Shown in pieces: positions 7,485-15,999 of a stretch of DNA of 64,000 bases. The position numbers and the translations under genes were made by a program. Under the pieces are notes generated by a model. It did not search any database and was not told the origin of the DNA. It was given only the letters and a program-made list of their open reading frames with translations. Source of the stretch: Corynebacterium sp. ACRQK. GTDB taxonomy: Bacteria; Actinomycetota; Actinomycetes; Mycobacteriales; Mycobacteriaceae. Location: positions 1 through 64,000 of the forward strand of contig NZ_JAKRMU010000007.1 in NCBI RefSeq assembly GCF_022345965.1. Reading direction: 5' to 3'. Position 1 is the first letter of the stretch, and each line of letters begins with the position of its first letter.

Positions 7485-7829
7485 TTACTTGCCCTGAGCC
7501 TTTTCAAACTTTTCGATTACGTCGGCGGAAATACGGCCACGCTCGGAGACTGGAACGTTGTTTTCACGTGCCCATTCGCGGATCATACGGTTGCGCTCCG
7601 GATTGGTGTTCCGGCCAGTGGCGCGGCGTCCGACACCACTTCGGGTCTTACGGCGAGCAACCTGAATGTAAGGCTCCAAGGCCTTCTCAAAAGCCGTCCG
7701 GTTCTTGGCGGACAAATCTAGGGTGTAATCAATTCCGTTGACGCTGAAATCAACAACATTGACTTCGTCTTCGGAAAGTGGGGCATTGTCCAGATCATCA
7801 AAGAACTGGGTAATTTCGCGGCGTGCCAT
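7485..7829 (-). CDS. lsr2: Lsr2 nucleoid-associated xenogeneic silencer
   Basis: A 114-residue H-NS-like protein, typical length for Lsr2/CgpS. The N-terminal dimerisation part has FFDDLDNAPLSEDEVNVVDFSVNGIDYTLDL. The C-terminal AT-rich DNA-binding part has TNPERNRMIREWARENNVPVSERGRISADVIEKFEKA, including the RGR minor-groove hook. It binds and silences AT-rich, often horizontally acquired DNA. GAAGAAGGGAATG precedes the ATG. The 140 bp upstream are AT-rich, which would suit autoregulation. Confidence 0.95.
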   Translation of the reverse strand: MARREITQFFDDLDNAPLSEDEVNVVDFSVNGIDYTLDLSAKNRTAFEKALEPYIQVARRKTRSGVGRRATGRNTNPERNRMIREWARENNVPVSERGRISADVIEKFEKAQGK

Positions 7830-7968
7830 CGGAACATTCCCTTCTTCCAGGCGTTTGTTGGCTTTACTTAGTTAAATCCTTTCGCATCCTAGTTTAACGC
7901 ATTAAAGGCAGATGTTGATGAGGTGATTTGTTTAAAGTTAAATCATCTGCAAAGGTGCTGGAAAAGGT
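7830..7968. promoter_or_regulatory. AT-rich lsr2 upstream region
   Basis: This stretch is clearly AT-richer than its surroundings (TTTACTTAGTTAAATC, GTTTAACGCATTAAAG, TTTGTTTAAAGTTAAATC) and has repeated GTTAAA/TTTAAC words. It must contain the lsr2 promoter and is the kind of DNA Lsr2 itself binds. I could not assign a -35/-10 pair with confidence. Confidence 0.45.
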
Positions 7969-7990
7969 GGCGTCATTAAGAAAAGAATAA
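7969..7990 (+). repeat. Dispersed GGCGTCA-AAGAAA motif, intergenic copy
   Basis: GGCGTCATTAAGAAAAG, two-base spacer TT. It lies in the intergenic region between lsr2 and phoD, next to the phoD terminator. Confidence 0.7.
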
Positions 7991-7991
7991 T

Positions 7992-8023
7992 TAAAAATAC
8001 CCCCAGGTGTGTGCCTGAGGGTA
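7992..8023 (-). terminator. phoD terminator
   Basis: On the minus strand TACCCTCAGG pairs with CCTGGGGGTA across a short loop and is followed by TTTTTAA. It lies 20 nt past the phoD stop codon. Confidence 0.82.
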
Positions 8024-8043
8024 ATAAAGCGCCTAAACGCTTT

Positions 8044-9822
8044 TTAGCGAGCGGAGTGCTTAGCCGGGTCGATGCGCACGTTGGAAGTGTGAATGCCCTC
8101 GCCCCATTTGGTGGTGGCGGCCTTGCCGAAGTGCAGCGGCTGGTTCGGCTTCAGCTTGCCGTCCGGAGCCAGGAAGATCCAGTTAGCGTCCACCGCATCC
8201 TTCGTTACACGCACGACCGTGTAGCCGTGGGAGTCGAAGTCCAGGTACTTCACGTGGCGGTTCATGTTGGTGAAGGCGTACTCCACGGTGTGGGACAGTG
8301 CGTTATCCTCCGGCAACTTCAGAATGTCGTCGATGTTGGAGGAGGTAACGGAGGTGCAGACAATCTCCACGCCTGCGGTACCACCGTTCGGGTAGGTGCC
8401 CGGCTTGGCCGGAATGTCGTTGGCCCAGGAGGAGTGGATGTCGCCGGTCAGCCAGACCGTGTTGCGGATCTTGTTGTCCACCAGGTACTTGATCACGCGG
8501 CGACGCTCTGCGGCGTAGCCATCCCACTGGTCGAAGTTGTAGGGCATGCCCTCTTCCGGCAGTCCCAGCAGCTGGGTGACGGCCTTGGTGGCCTCCGGAT
8601 CCAGCGGCGGAATCAGAACTGGGCTGAACATGACGGAGTTGCCGATGAAGTTCCAGCGTGCCGTCGAGGTGGATAGCTTCTTGGTCAGCCACCCGAACTG
8701 CTCGGAGCCCAGCATGGTGCGGGAGTTGTCATCGGTCTTGCGGGCAGCGGTGAAGCCGGGCTTTTCGTTGCGGTAGGTGCGCAGATCCAGCATGTTCAGC
8801 TCGACCAGGTTGCCGAAGGACAGGTTGCGGTAGATGTGGCCCTTCTCGGACAGCGGGGTGGCGCGGATCGGCAGCCACTCCAGGTAGGCCTGCATGGCGG
8901 CGTTGCGGCGGGCGATGAAGTCACCCTCCTTGTCCGGCTGGTGGTTCTCCGCACCGTGGGACCAGTTATCGTTGGCGACCTCGTGGTCATCCCAGGTGAC
9001 GATCCACGGGCACGCAGCGTGCGCGGCCTGCAGGTCCGGGTCGGTGCGGTGCTGAGCATAGCGCTGGCGGTAGTCGGCCAGGGAGACGATCTCGTTGGCC
9101 GGCTCGTGCAGGCGGACGGAGCCGGTCTTACCGGTGTACTCGCCACGCGGGTACTCGTAGATGTAGTCGCCGACGTGCAGCGCGTAGTCGATGTCGCCGC
9201 GCTTGGCCATATCGCGGTAGGCGTTGAAGAAGCCAGCCTCCCAGTTGGAGCAGCTAAACAGCGCGAAGCGCAGCTCGGACACGTCGGCACCCTTGGCGGG
9301 GGCGGTGCGAGTCTTGCCGACCGGGGAAGTCTGCCCCTTGCGGGGGCCGTCGACGGTGGTGAAGCGGTAAAAGTAGCCGGTGTAGGGCTTCAGGCCTCGA
9401 GCCTCTACCTTCACGGTCATGTCGCCGGCAGGCTCAGCCTTCGCTGTGCCGGAGGTGACGATCTGGGTGAACTTTTCGTCGCTGGCGACCTCCCACTTGA
9501 CGTTGGTGGCCTGGCCTTCGCCGTCACCTGGGTAGTCTTTTTCGTTGGAGGTCACGCGGGTCCACAGCAGTACGCTATCCGGGTATGGGTCACCGGAAGC
9601 AACGCCGTGCTGGAAGGCTGCCTTGCCCATCTTCTTGTTGATGGGCGGGTTCGGGCGCTTGGCGGAACCCAGCGGCGCGGCGGAGGCGGTGGAGTTGGCG
9701 GCAACGGCGCCGATGCCGGCGGCAGCTGCACCGGCCGCACTGGTCTGTAGGACTTGGCGGCGGGTGAACTGGCCGGACTGGGCCGGGGTGGGGGTGGAGT
9801 TTTCCTGAGGCTCGTTCGTCAT
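8044..9822 (-). CDS. phoD: Tat-exported alkaline phosphatase D
   Basis: A 592-residue secreted phosphodiesterase/phosphatase. A twin-arginine signal is at residues 19-51 (FTRRQVLQTSAAGAAAAGIGAVAANSTASAAP), then the PhoD N-terminal Ig-like domain to about residue 160. The metallophosphatase core shows ALHVGDYIYEYPRG, TWDDHEVANDNW and VWLTGDIHSSW, the metal ligands of the Ca/Fe-type PhoD centre. It releases phosphate from mono- and diesters outside the cell under phosphate limitation. A second Tat phosphatase (PhoX) is at 56371. TAGG lies just before the ATG; no Pho box was identified. Confidence 0.93.
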   Translation of the reverse strand: MTNEPQENSTPTPAQSGQFTRRQVLQTSAAGAAAAGIGAVAANSTASAAPLGSAKRPNPPINKKMGKAAFQHGVASGDPYPDSVLLWTRVTSNEKDYPGDGEGQATNVKWEVASDEKFTQIVTSGTAKAEPAGDMTVKVEARGLKPYTGYFYRFTTVDGPRKGQTSPVGKTRTAPAKGADVSELRFALFSCSNWEAGFFNAYRDMAKRGDIDYALHVGDYIYEYPRGEYTGKTGSVRLHEPANEIVSLADYRQRYAQHRTDPDLQAAHAACPWIVTWDDHEVANDNWSHGAENHQPDKEGDFIARRNAAMQAYLEWLPIRATPLSEKGHIYRNLSFGNLVELNMLDLRTYRNEKPGFTAARKTDDNSRTMLGSEQFGWLTKKLSTSTARWNFIGNSVMFSPVLIPPLDPEATKAVTQLLGLPEEGMPYNFDQWDGYAAERRRVIKYLVDNKIRNTVWLTGDIHSSWANDIPAKPGTYPNGGTAGVEIVCTSVTSSNIDDILKLPEDNALSHTVEYAFTNMNRHVKYLDFDSHGYTVVRVTKDAVDANWIFLAPDGKLKPNQPLHFGKAATTKWGEGIHTSNVRIDPAKHSAR

Positions 9823-9884
9823 AGCCTAATGAAACCACGCGTAAATGGGTTTCGCTTGGTGAGATCCCCCAGCTTGGGCTAGCC

Positions 9885-10511
9885 CTACTTGCGCTTGGCC
9901 TTAATCTGGGCTTCCACCAGATCCAGCTCGTTGGATACGGAACGCAGCACACGCTTCGCCTGGCCGTCGTTCATGGAGCGGGAGTTTTCGACGGCCGTAT
10001 CCAGGTCGTCCATCCGCTCGGAGATGTCCTTAGCGAAGCCGGTCGGCACTCCATCGCCCAGGGACTTGCGGATTTTCTTGATGCGCGCCTGCTGCAGGCC
10101 GCCATCGCCAGGGAACTGGGCGGTTGCCTTGGTGGCCAGGCCGCTGCGGCGGGCCGCGGAGCTGTTGGAGGCCTCTTGCAGGGCGGTTGCGCCACGGTAG
10201 AACAGCGGGATTGCAAAGGGGGCGGCTGCGCGGGCAGCGCCGGCGATCTTCAGCACATTCTTGGCGTTGAAGCGACCGGCCTTGATCTGCTCCAGCGAAG
10301 CCTTCGCCATCTTCTCGTTGTGCTTGCGCTGAGCCTTGAGCTCCTTGGCGTCCATCTTGCGCACCTGCTTGGCCGTCTTGCGCAGGTAGGCCTCCTTGCG
10401 CTTCTCCAGCTTCGAGTCGGCCTTTACTTGTGCCTTGGCGCGAACCTTCGCTGCCTTCTCGATGGCCTTCTTTTCCTGACGGCGCTTGCGCATACCGCTG
10501 AGCAGTCCCAT
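9885..10511 (-). CDS. DUF6474-type basic coiled-coil protein
   Basis: A 208-residue protein rich in Lys, Arg and Ala. Residues 5-95 are strongly charged and helical (RKRRQEKKAIEKAAKVRAKAQVKADSKLEKRKEAYLRK). A hydrophobic stretch (IAGAARAAAPFAIPLFYRGATAL) follows, then a C-terminal helical part ending QIKAKRK. The layout matches the corynebacterial DUF6474 family. CGGAGTG lies seven bases before the ATG. It has no signal peptide. It may associate with nucleic acid or membrane, but nothing in the sequence decides this. Confidence 0.75.
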   Translation of the reverse strand: MGLLSGMRKRRQEKKAIEKAAKVRAKAQVKADSKLEKRKEAYLRKTAKQVRKMDAKELKAQRKHNEKMAKASLEQIKAGRFNAKNVLKIAGAARAAAPFAIPLFYRGATALQEASNSSAARRSGLATKATAQFPGDGGLQQARIKKIRKSLGDGVPTGFAKDISERMDDLDTAVENSRSMNDGQAKRVLRSVSNELDLVEAQIKAKRK

Positions 10512-10675
10512 GTCACTCCGATGCGAATTGATCTGTCTTACTGTTCAACCAGATTACTTAAGAAACATCTTTACTGTACTTGCTTCACTGTACTTCGACA
10601 CCCCGGGGCGGAAGGCTTAACCCTCTGGGGAGACGCACTGCCTGTCCGGTGGACGCGCTAGGCTTAGAAACTATT

Positions 10676-12352
10676 GTGAGCCTGCCTGAAGATCTTCCGC
10701 CGCTCGGCCCTAGCGACCTCGTGGGCTGCCGCCACCGTGCGGCACTGCGGCGTCAGCACAAACAGCGCCACCAAGAGCAGCGGAAACCATCGGCCAACCC
10801 GCGCATCCACATCGCACGGGACCTCGAGGCCTATGTGGAGGCCGTCCAGCACAAAGCCAACGCGGCGCTCCGCCGAGAGCAGGTGTTTCGGCGCTTGCCG
10901 AGTAAACCGCGGATGGGCGACAAAGTGTTCCCCACCAGGGTGGATATTGACCCCAGCGAGTCTGATACCGCCGTCGAGCAGACCCTGGAGGCGCTAGCTT
11001 CCGGCGCTCGACTGATCACTCGCCCCGTGCTGGCCGAAGGCCCATTTCGGGTGGAGTTGGACCTGCTTGTTCGCGCGGACCGTGGCAAGGGGGTCGACGA
11101 GTTTATGCAGTACACGCCCGTCGCCATTTCCTCGCACTCCGTGGCTCGTCGCGCCCGGGCCACACAGCTGGCGGATTGCCGCGTGACGGACATCGGTGCC
11201 CTGGGGCTGGCAGTGCCGGCGCCGACTGACTTCCGCCACCGCGCCACTGCGGGGGATGCCCAGAAAGTGGCCATCGCCCACGTCGTACTGCGGAAGTGGG
11301 GTTTCGCCGCCAGCACCGTTGCACTTATCGGTCGCGCCGGGCCGGGCAGGCCACGCTGTTTCTTTTTTGACGCCCCCTCCGTGCTCCCCGGGCTGCAGGC
11401 CGCGTTGGAGGAACCGATACCAACCGGGCCGCGCAGGATCAAGGAATGCCAGACCTGCGAATTCCACAATCTCTGCCGGGCCCAATTGCTGCAGGCGCAG
11501 GAGATCAGCCTGCTGCTGCCGGGGGATAAAGCCCGCAAGTGGCGAGAGAAGGGAATCGAAACTCTCCCGCAGCTGGCGGCCTCTGGGAACGGAGAACAGG
11601 CAGAGCTGGCGCAAGCCTGGATGGATGGGCAGGTGGCCTTGCGCCGCCCGAAGAAAGATTGGCTGGAGCAGCCGGAGCTTTGGGGCGGTGGCGCGCGAAG
11701 CGCCGCCGGGGCCTTGCGCGACTGGGTGGAGATTGACGTGGACATGGAGGCCCACCCCAACCGCGGCACGTTCCTCTGGGGCACCTTCGATGGCTCGCGC
11801 TACATCGGGTTCGGGGACTTTAGCCGGGATGGCGATGAAGGCCAACACGTTGCCGAGTTCTGGCATTGGCTGCAAACGCAGAAAAAGTGCGCCCTGGGGG
11901 AGGGAAAGAATTTCCAGGTGTGGGTGTATGCCGCGCAGGGGGAAAACTACTGGCTGCGCCACGCCGCCGAGCACTTTGGCGGGCGCCGCTACACGGTCGC
12001 GGGCACTAACGTAAAGGTGACCATGCCCACGCTGGAGGAGGTGAATGCCTTCATCGCCTCCGAGCACTGGTGCGACTGCTTCGGCCTGGTGAAAAAGGCA
12101 CTGGCACCCACGGACTCGCTGGGGCTAAAGACGATCGCGCCGCTGGCGGGGTTCGAGTTCAGCCAGGCGGGCATCAACGGCAAGGCGGCGGTGGAACTGT
12201 TTGAACAGGCCATCGGCGGATCCCGTAGTACGGCGCAGGCGGCCAGGCGTAAGCTGGAGCGCTACAACGCTGACGACTGCGTGGCGACCGCGGCGGTTCG
12301 CGCGTGGCTGCGCCGGGGCGCGCCGGGATTGCGGGAGCTGCGGCGTCAATAA
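10676..12352 (+). CDS. TM0106-type RecB-like nuclease with RNase H-like C-terminal domain
   Basis: A 558-residue protein from the GTG at 10676 (VSLPEDLPPLGPSDLVGC); the upstream in-frame part is not conserved-looking. The N-terminal half resembles the Cas4/RecB nuclease family, with a cysteine cluster KECQTCEFHNLCRAQLL near residue 265. The C-terminal half resembles the DEDD exonuclease/RNase H fold: WVEIDVDMEAHPNRG and late YNADDCVAT. Members occur widely in actinobacteria as stand-alone genes; the role in repair or RNA metabolism is not established. It reads into msrA 15 bp downstream. Two copies of the dispersed motif lie in it, one internal (minus orientation) and one across its stop codon. 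Confidence 0.85.
   Translation: MSLPEDLPPLGPSDLVGCRHRAALRRQHKQRHQEQRKPSANPRIHIARDLEAYVEAVQHKANAALRREQVFRRLPSKPRMGDKVFPTRVDIDPSESDTAVEQTLEALASGARLITRPVLAEGPFRVELDLLVRADRGKGVDEFMQYTPVAISSHSVARRARATQLADCRVTDIGALGLAVPAPTDFRHRATAGDAQKVAIAHVVLRKWGFAASTVALIGRAGPGRPRCFFFDAPSVLPGLQAALEEPIPTGPRRIKECQTCEFHNLCRAQLLQAQEISLLLPGDKARKWREKGIETLPQLAASGNGEQAELAQAWMDGQVALRRPKKDWLEQPELWGGGARSAAGALRDWVEIDVDMEAHPNRGTFLWGTFDGSRYIGFGDFSRDGDEGQHVAEFWHWLQTQKKCALGEGKNFQVWVYAAQGENYWLRHAAEHFGGRRYTVAGTNVKVTMPTLEEVNAFIASEHWCDCFGLVKKALAPTDSLGLKTIAPLAGFEFSQAGINGKAAVELFEQAIGGSRSTAQAARRKLERYNADDCVATAAVRAWLRRGAPGLRELRRQ
11358..11377 (-). repeat. Dispersed GGCGTCA-AAGAAA motif, copy inside nuclease gene
   Basis: On the minus strand it reads GGGGGCGTCAAAAAAGAAAC, with a three-base spacer. 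On the coding strand it encodes CFFFDAP. Confidence 0.65.
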
Positions 12353-12366
12353 GAAAGAGGACAAGG
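12342..12366 (+). repeat. Dispersed GGCGTCA-AAGAAA motif, copy across a stop codon
   Basis: GGCGTCAATAAGAAAGAGG covers the last codons and the TAA of the nuclease gene. It continues into the purine-rich ribosome-binding region of msrA. Confidence 0.7.
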
Positions 12367-12367
12367 C

Positions 12368-13096
12368 ATGACGAACTTCTTCGAACGCATCATGGCGCTC
12401 AATAGCCAGGGACCGTACCGGGCTGAAAGAGTCGGGCCGGAGGACGCACTGAAGGGCGGGCGCACGCCCGTGCTGGAGAACCCGCAGCCGAATGTGGTTC
12501 TGGGCACACCGCTTTCCGGCCTGGAGGATAGCTACTGGGCTGAGGCCGCCGGGCTAGAGCAACCCGCGCAGATCGTCCTGGGCTTGGGCTGCTTCTGGGG
12601 TGTAGAGCGCATGTTCTGGGGTGTGGACGGGGTGTGGGGGACTTCCGTGGGCTATGCGGGCGGATATACTCCGAACCCCACCTACCGCGAGGTCTGCACC
12701 GGACGGACCGGCCACGCTGAGGTAGTGCAGATTGTCTTCGACACCGCCACGGTGAGCCTGGAACAACTGCTGCAGATCGCCTTTGAAAACCACGACCCTA
12801 CACAGGGCGACCGGCAGGGCAACGACGTGGGCACGCAGTATCGCTCGTGCGTGTACACGCAGGGTGCCGAGCAGTTGGGGCGCGTGCAACAGGCCATCGA
12901 GGGTTGGCAGCAGCGCTTTAGCGACGCGGGCTTCGGGGAGATCACCACGGAAGTAGCCGAGCTGGCGGAGATTGGCGACGGGCAGTACTACCTGGCCGAG
13001 GACGAGCATCAGCAGTACCTACACAAGCACCCCGGCGGGTACTGCAACCACGGCCCTAATGGCGTGAGTTGCCCCGTCGGGGTGCTGGGGGACTAG
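12368..13096 (+). CDS. msrA: Peptide methionine sulfoxide reductase A
   Basis: A 242-residue MsrA that reduces the S-epimer of methionine sulfoxide. The nucleophile is in GLGCFWGVERMFW at about residue 77. The core GYAGGYTPNPTYREVCTGRTGHAEVVQI and ENHDPTQGDRQGNDVGTQYRS follow. The C-terminal resolving cysteines are in HPGGYCNHGPNGVSCPVG. The roughly 65-residue N-terminal extension is common in actinobacterial MsrA. GAGGACAAGG gives a good ribosome-binding site, and the gene follows the nuclease with a 15-bp gap. Confidence 0.96.
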   Translation: MTNFFERIMALNSQGPYRAERVGPEDALKGGRTPVLENPQPNVVLGTPLSGLEDSYWAEAAGLEQPAQIVLGLGCFWGVERMFWGVDGVWGTSVGYAGGYTPNPTYREVCTGRTGHAEVVQIVFDTATVSLEQLLQIAFENHDPTQGDRQGNDVGTQYRSCVYTQGAEQLGRVQQAIEGWQQRFSDAGFGEITTEVAELAEIGDGQYYLAEDEHQQYLHKHPGGYCNHGPNGVSCPVGVLGD

Positions 13097-13120
13097 CTGT
13101 GACTAGCTAGCGTTTGTACC

Positions 13121-13762
13121 TTAGTGGCCTCCGATTTCCTTGGGGAGGTTCTGGTTCGGGATGCGGCCTTCGGGCACGACCTTGCTGCCATCCCAGCGGA
13201 AGGTGACATCAGAGAAGTACTTGCCGGCCATGACATTGGCCTCGCCCGATTCGCGCAATGCCTCCCAGTCGCGCATACGCACCTTGACGGAGTTGGGGGT
13301 GGTGCGGAGGATCTCAGTCTGCTGAATCGTGTCGGACGCAATGCCGATGTACTTGCCCTTGTGGAAGAGCATCAGCTGCGTGGCGAATTGAGCATTACCC
13401 TGCCTTGCCTGAGTGATCAGCGCGTAGCTGAGATCGGAGCACGGGTTGTAGTTGGTCTGATTCGTCAGCTTCCAACCGTAAGGGTTATGAGGGAGCTTGC
13501 TGATGTTTTCAGTGATCTCCGGAGCGTTCGAATCTATCGGGCAATCCTGAGCTCCGTGGGCGCCATTGCCTGTGCGGGGGCTGGAGGCTGCGGCGTTGTA
13601 CGTCTTGACGTTGGCGGATGCGGCGGGAGCCGCTGCGTCCTCGGGTGCCTTCTCATCACCGCAGGCAGCAGTGCCCAGCAGCAGACCGGACATGGCGATT
13701 GCGGTGCCGATCAGACGTGTACGACGGGTGCGAAAAGTGTGGTGGGTGGTCGGAGTCTTCAT
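13121..13762 (-). CDS. LppP/LprE-like lipoprotein
   Basis: A 213-residue secreted lipoprotein starting at the ATG at 13762 (MKTPTTHHTF), preceded by GGAGAG. An arginine-rich N terminus and helix (RLIGTAIAMSGLLLGTAAC) end in a lipobox with the modified Cys at about residue 34. The mature domain has CPIDSNAPEITENISKLPHNPYGWKL, NPCSDLSYALITQ and PNSVKVRMRDWE, similar to the LppP/LprE family of mycolata. The role is unknown. It is convergent with msrA. Confidence 0.75.
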   Translation of the reverse strand: MKTPTTHHTFRTRRTRLIGTAIAMSGLLLGTAACGDEKAPEDAAAPAASANVKTYNAAASSPRTGNGAHGAQDCPIDSNAPEITENISKLPHNPYGWKLTNQTNYNPCSDLSYALITQARQGNAQFATQLMLFHKGKYIGIASDTIQQTEILRTTPNSVKVRMRDWEALRESGEANVMAGKYFSDVTFRWDGSKVVPEGRIPNQNLPKEIGGH

Positions 13763-13914
13763 CGTTCTCTCCAATCTTGGAAGTGTGCGAGTGACTGTCT
13801 GCATAGGCCAGGCATGAAAACCGACCCATGCTGTGGATGCTTCCTCAGCTGGGTGAGCGAGAATGTGGGAGTCGAGTGAGTTGAAACCCCGCCCACCTTG
13901 ATGGCTGGGGACGC

Positions 13915-13964
13915 AAAAGGCCCCATATCGATTGCCAGAATTTTTCTCCGGTGGATATAGGGCC
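13915..13964 (-). terminator. sodA terminator
   Basis: On the minus strand GGCCCTATATCCA pairs with TCGATATGGGGCC (two mismatches or wobbles) around an AT-rich loop, followed by TTTT. It lies 70-120 nt after the sodA stop. The remaining sequence between 13763 and 14037 shows no gene. Confidence 0.7.
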
Positions 13965-14037
13965 TGCCTTATTCAGTTGGGAAATTATGAAGTTATGTAT
14001 GTAGTTCTAGTGCTATGGAGTTGTAGAGTGCTTCGGG

Positions 14038-14640
14038 CTACTTCTTGGCAGCCTCGTAGCGCTTGGCAACCTCATCCCAGTTGAAGACGTTCCAGACAGC
14101 CTTGACGTAATCTGCCTTAACGTTCTTGTACTGCAGGTAGAAAGCGTGCTCCCACATATCCAGCAGCAGCAGCGGGGTCAGGTTGATGGACAGGTTACCC
14201 TGCTGATCGGTCATCTGCTCAACAACCAGGTTGCCAGCGATGTGGTCGTAACCCAGAACCGCCCAACCGGAGCCCTGCAGACCCAGAGCAGCGCCGGAGA
14301 AGTGATCCTTGAAGGCCTCGAAAGAGCCAAAGTCACGGTTAATGGCCTCGGCCAGCTCACCAGTTGGCTCGCCGCCGCCATTCGGGGACAGGTTCTTCCA
14401 GAACAGGGAGTGGTTGGTGTGGCCACCCAGGTTGAAGGCAAGATCCTTGGACAGTGCGGTAACTACGCCAGCGATGGAGCCATCCTTACGGGCGGCCTCC
14501 AGCTTTTCCAGAGCAGCATTAGCGCCATTGACGTAGTTCTGGTGGTGCTTGGTGTGGTGCAGCTCCATAATCTCGCCGGAGATGTGGGGCTCCAGAGCGT
14601 CGTATGCGTAATCCAGCTCGGGCAGTTCGTACTTAGCCAT
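14038..14640 (-). CDS. sodA: Superoxide dismutase, Fe/Mn family
   Basis: A 200-residue cytoplasmic enzyme from MAKYELPELDY. The four metal ligands are recognisable: His in MELHHTKHHQNYV, His in GGHTNHSLFW, and Asp and His in LDMWEHAFYLQY. It converts superoxide to peroxide and oxygen. Sequence alone does not separate Mn from Fe use; corynebacterial enzymes are usually Mn. An in-frame extension upstream of 14640 lacks family similarity and is excluded. AAAGGATC lies ahead of the start. Monocistronic, with its own terminator. Confidence 0.96.
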   Translation of the reverse strand: MAKYELPELDYAYDALEPHISGEIMELHHTKHHQNYVNGANAALEKLEAARKDGSIAGVVTALSKDLAFNLGGHTNHSLFWKNLSPNGGGEPTGELAEAINRDFGSFEAFKDHFSGAALGLQGSGWAVLGYDHIAGNLVVEQMTDQQGNLSINLTPLLLLDMWEHAFYLQYKNVKADYVKAVWNVFNWDEVAKRYEAAKK

Positions 14641-14888
14641 GGTTTCTCTTGATCCTTTCACACGTTGGAAGTGCCTGTGACAACAAGTGTGACGGCAAAA
14701 AACCGTTCCTGCAAGGTTTTTTCTCATGAACTTCTTAATTCTTGACGCCGTATTCCAAAAGTTCAATATTCAGAAACCTTTGACATGAGCTTGATTGGAC
14801 GTGTCGCTATGCTGGCCGATGGCGTCAGAAAAAACGGCAGCTACCAACTAGCAACCAGCAGCACCTAGCAAGGAAGAAGGCCAAGACG

Positions 14889-15890
14889 TTGACGGCATCT
14901 ACTGGGCAAGAACAACCACTTAACCGCAACAACACCGCAGCACCAACCCCCGGCTCCAAGATCGTCCTGATCGGCGCGGGTGACGTTGGTATCGCTTATG
15001 CATACACCCTGGTCAATCAGGGGCTCACCGATCACCTCGCCATCATCGACCTGGACGAGCGCAAGACCTGGGGTCACGTACAGGACCTGAACCACGCAGT
15101 GCCGTGGTCGCACCACAACACCCGCGTGACGGTCGGCACCTACGAGGACTGCCGCGATGCCGCGATGGTCTGCATCTGCGCGGGTGCGGCGCAGAAGCCG
15201 GGGGAAACCCGCCTGGACCTCGTCGCCAAGAACACCGCAATTTTCAAGACGATCGTCGGCGATGTGATGGAGCACGGCTTTAACGGTGTTTTCCTGGTTG
15301 CCAGCAACCCGGTGGACATCCTGAGCTACGCGACGTGGAAGTTCTCCGGTATGGACTCCAGCCGCGTGATCGGCTCCGGCACGATCCTGGATACCGCGCG
15401 CTTCCGCTACGCGCTGGGCCGCTACTTTGACCTCGCGCCGACCTCCGTGCACGCCTATGTGATCGGTGAGCACGGAGATACCGAGCTGCCGGTGCTATCC
15501 GCCGGTTCGGTGGCGGGCACTTCCATCCACCACCGCCTGGAGATGATCGGCGAATCCGCCGACGAGGACGTCGACGAAATCTTCGTGAAGACCCGCGACG
15601 CGGCCTACGAGATTATCCAGGCCAAGGGTTCCACCAGCTTCGGCATCGGCATGGGGCTGGCGCGCATCACCCAGGCAGTGTTCAGCAACCAGGATGTCGT
15701 GCTGCCGATCTCCACCCTTTTACAAGGCGAGTACGGATTCGAGGACATCTACATCGGCACTCCCGCGGTGATCAACCGCCAAGGCGTGCGCCATGCCGTG
15801 GAGCTACAGCTGGATTCCGAAGAAAAGGAGAAGTTCGACCACTCCGCGAACGTGCTGCGTAAGGTGATGGGCGAAGCGGGGCTGATCTAG
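14889..15890 (+). CDS. ldh: L-lactate dehydrogenase
   Basis: A 333-residue NAD-dependent enzyme interconverting pyruvate and L-lactate. The dinucleotide fold starts [22 protein letters not shown]. Other hallmarks are [15 protein letters not shown] and the catalytic histidine in [12 protein letters not shown]. The start is TTG at 14889 with AAGGAAGAAGG eight bases upstream; no ATG is available near the family's usual N terminus. It is divergent from sodA. The intergenic copy GGCGTCAGAAAAAACGG at about 14819 resembles the dispersed motif. Confidence 0.95.
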   Translation: MTASTGQEQPLNRNNTAAPTPGSKIVLIGAGDVGIAYAYTLVNQGLTDHLAIIDLDERKTWGHVQDLNHAVPWSHHNTRVTVGTYEDCRDAAMVCICAGAAQKPGETRLDLVAKNTAIFKTIVGDVMEHGFNGVFLVASNPVDILSYATWKFSGMDSSRVIGSGTILDTARFRYALGRYFDLAPTSVHAYVIGEHGDTELPVLSAGSVAGTSIHHRLEMIGESADEDVDEIFVKTRDAAYEIIQAKGSTSFGIGMGLARITQAVFSNQDVVLPISTLLQGEYGFEDIYIGTPAVINRQGVRHAVELQLDSEEKEKFDHSANVLRKVMGEAGLI

Positions 15891-15999
15891 CCCGGGCTGA
15901 TCTAACCGGGGCTGATTTAAGTAAACAATACGTGAAACTTGGAGGCAGCCAGGCGTGAGCGGATGCCGGTTGCACGCCGGCGCATTAAAAATAGAGGGT

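Noticed and set aside
8836..9750. 304-codon plus-strand frame opposite phoD
   Set aside because: No domain or start context; phoD on the minus strand has Tat signal and metal motifs.
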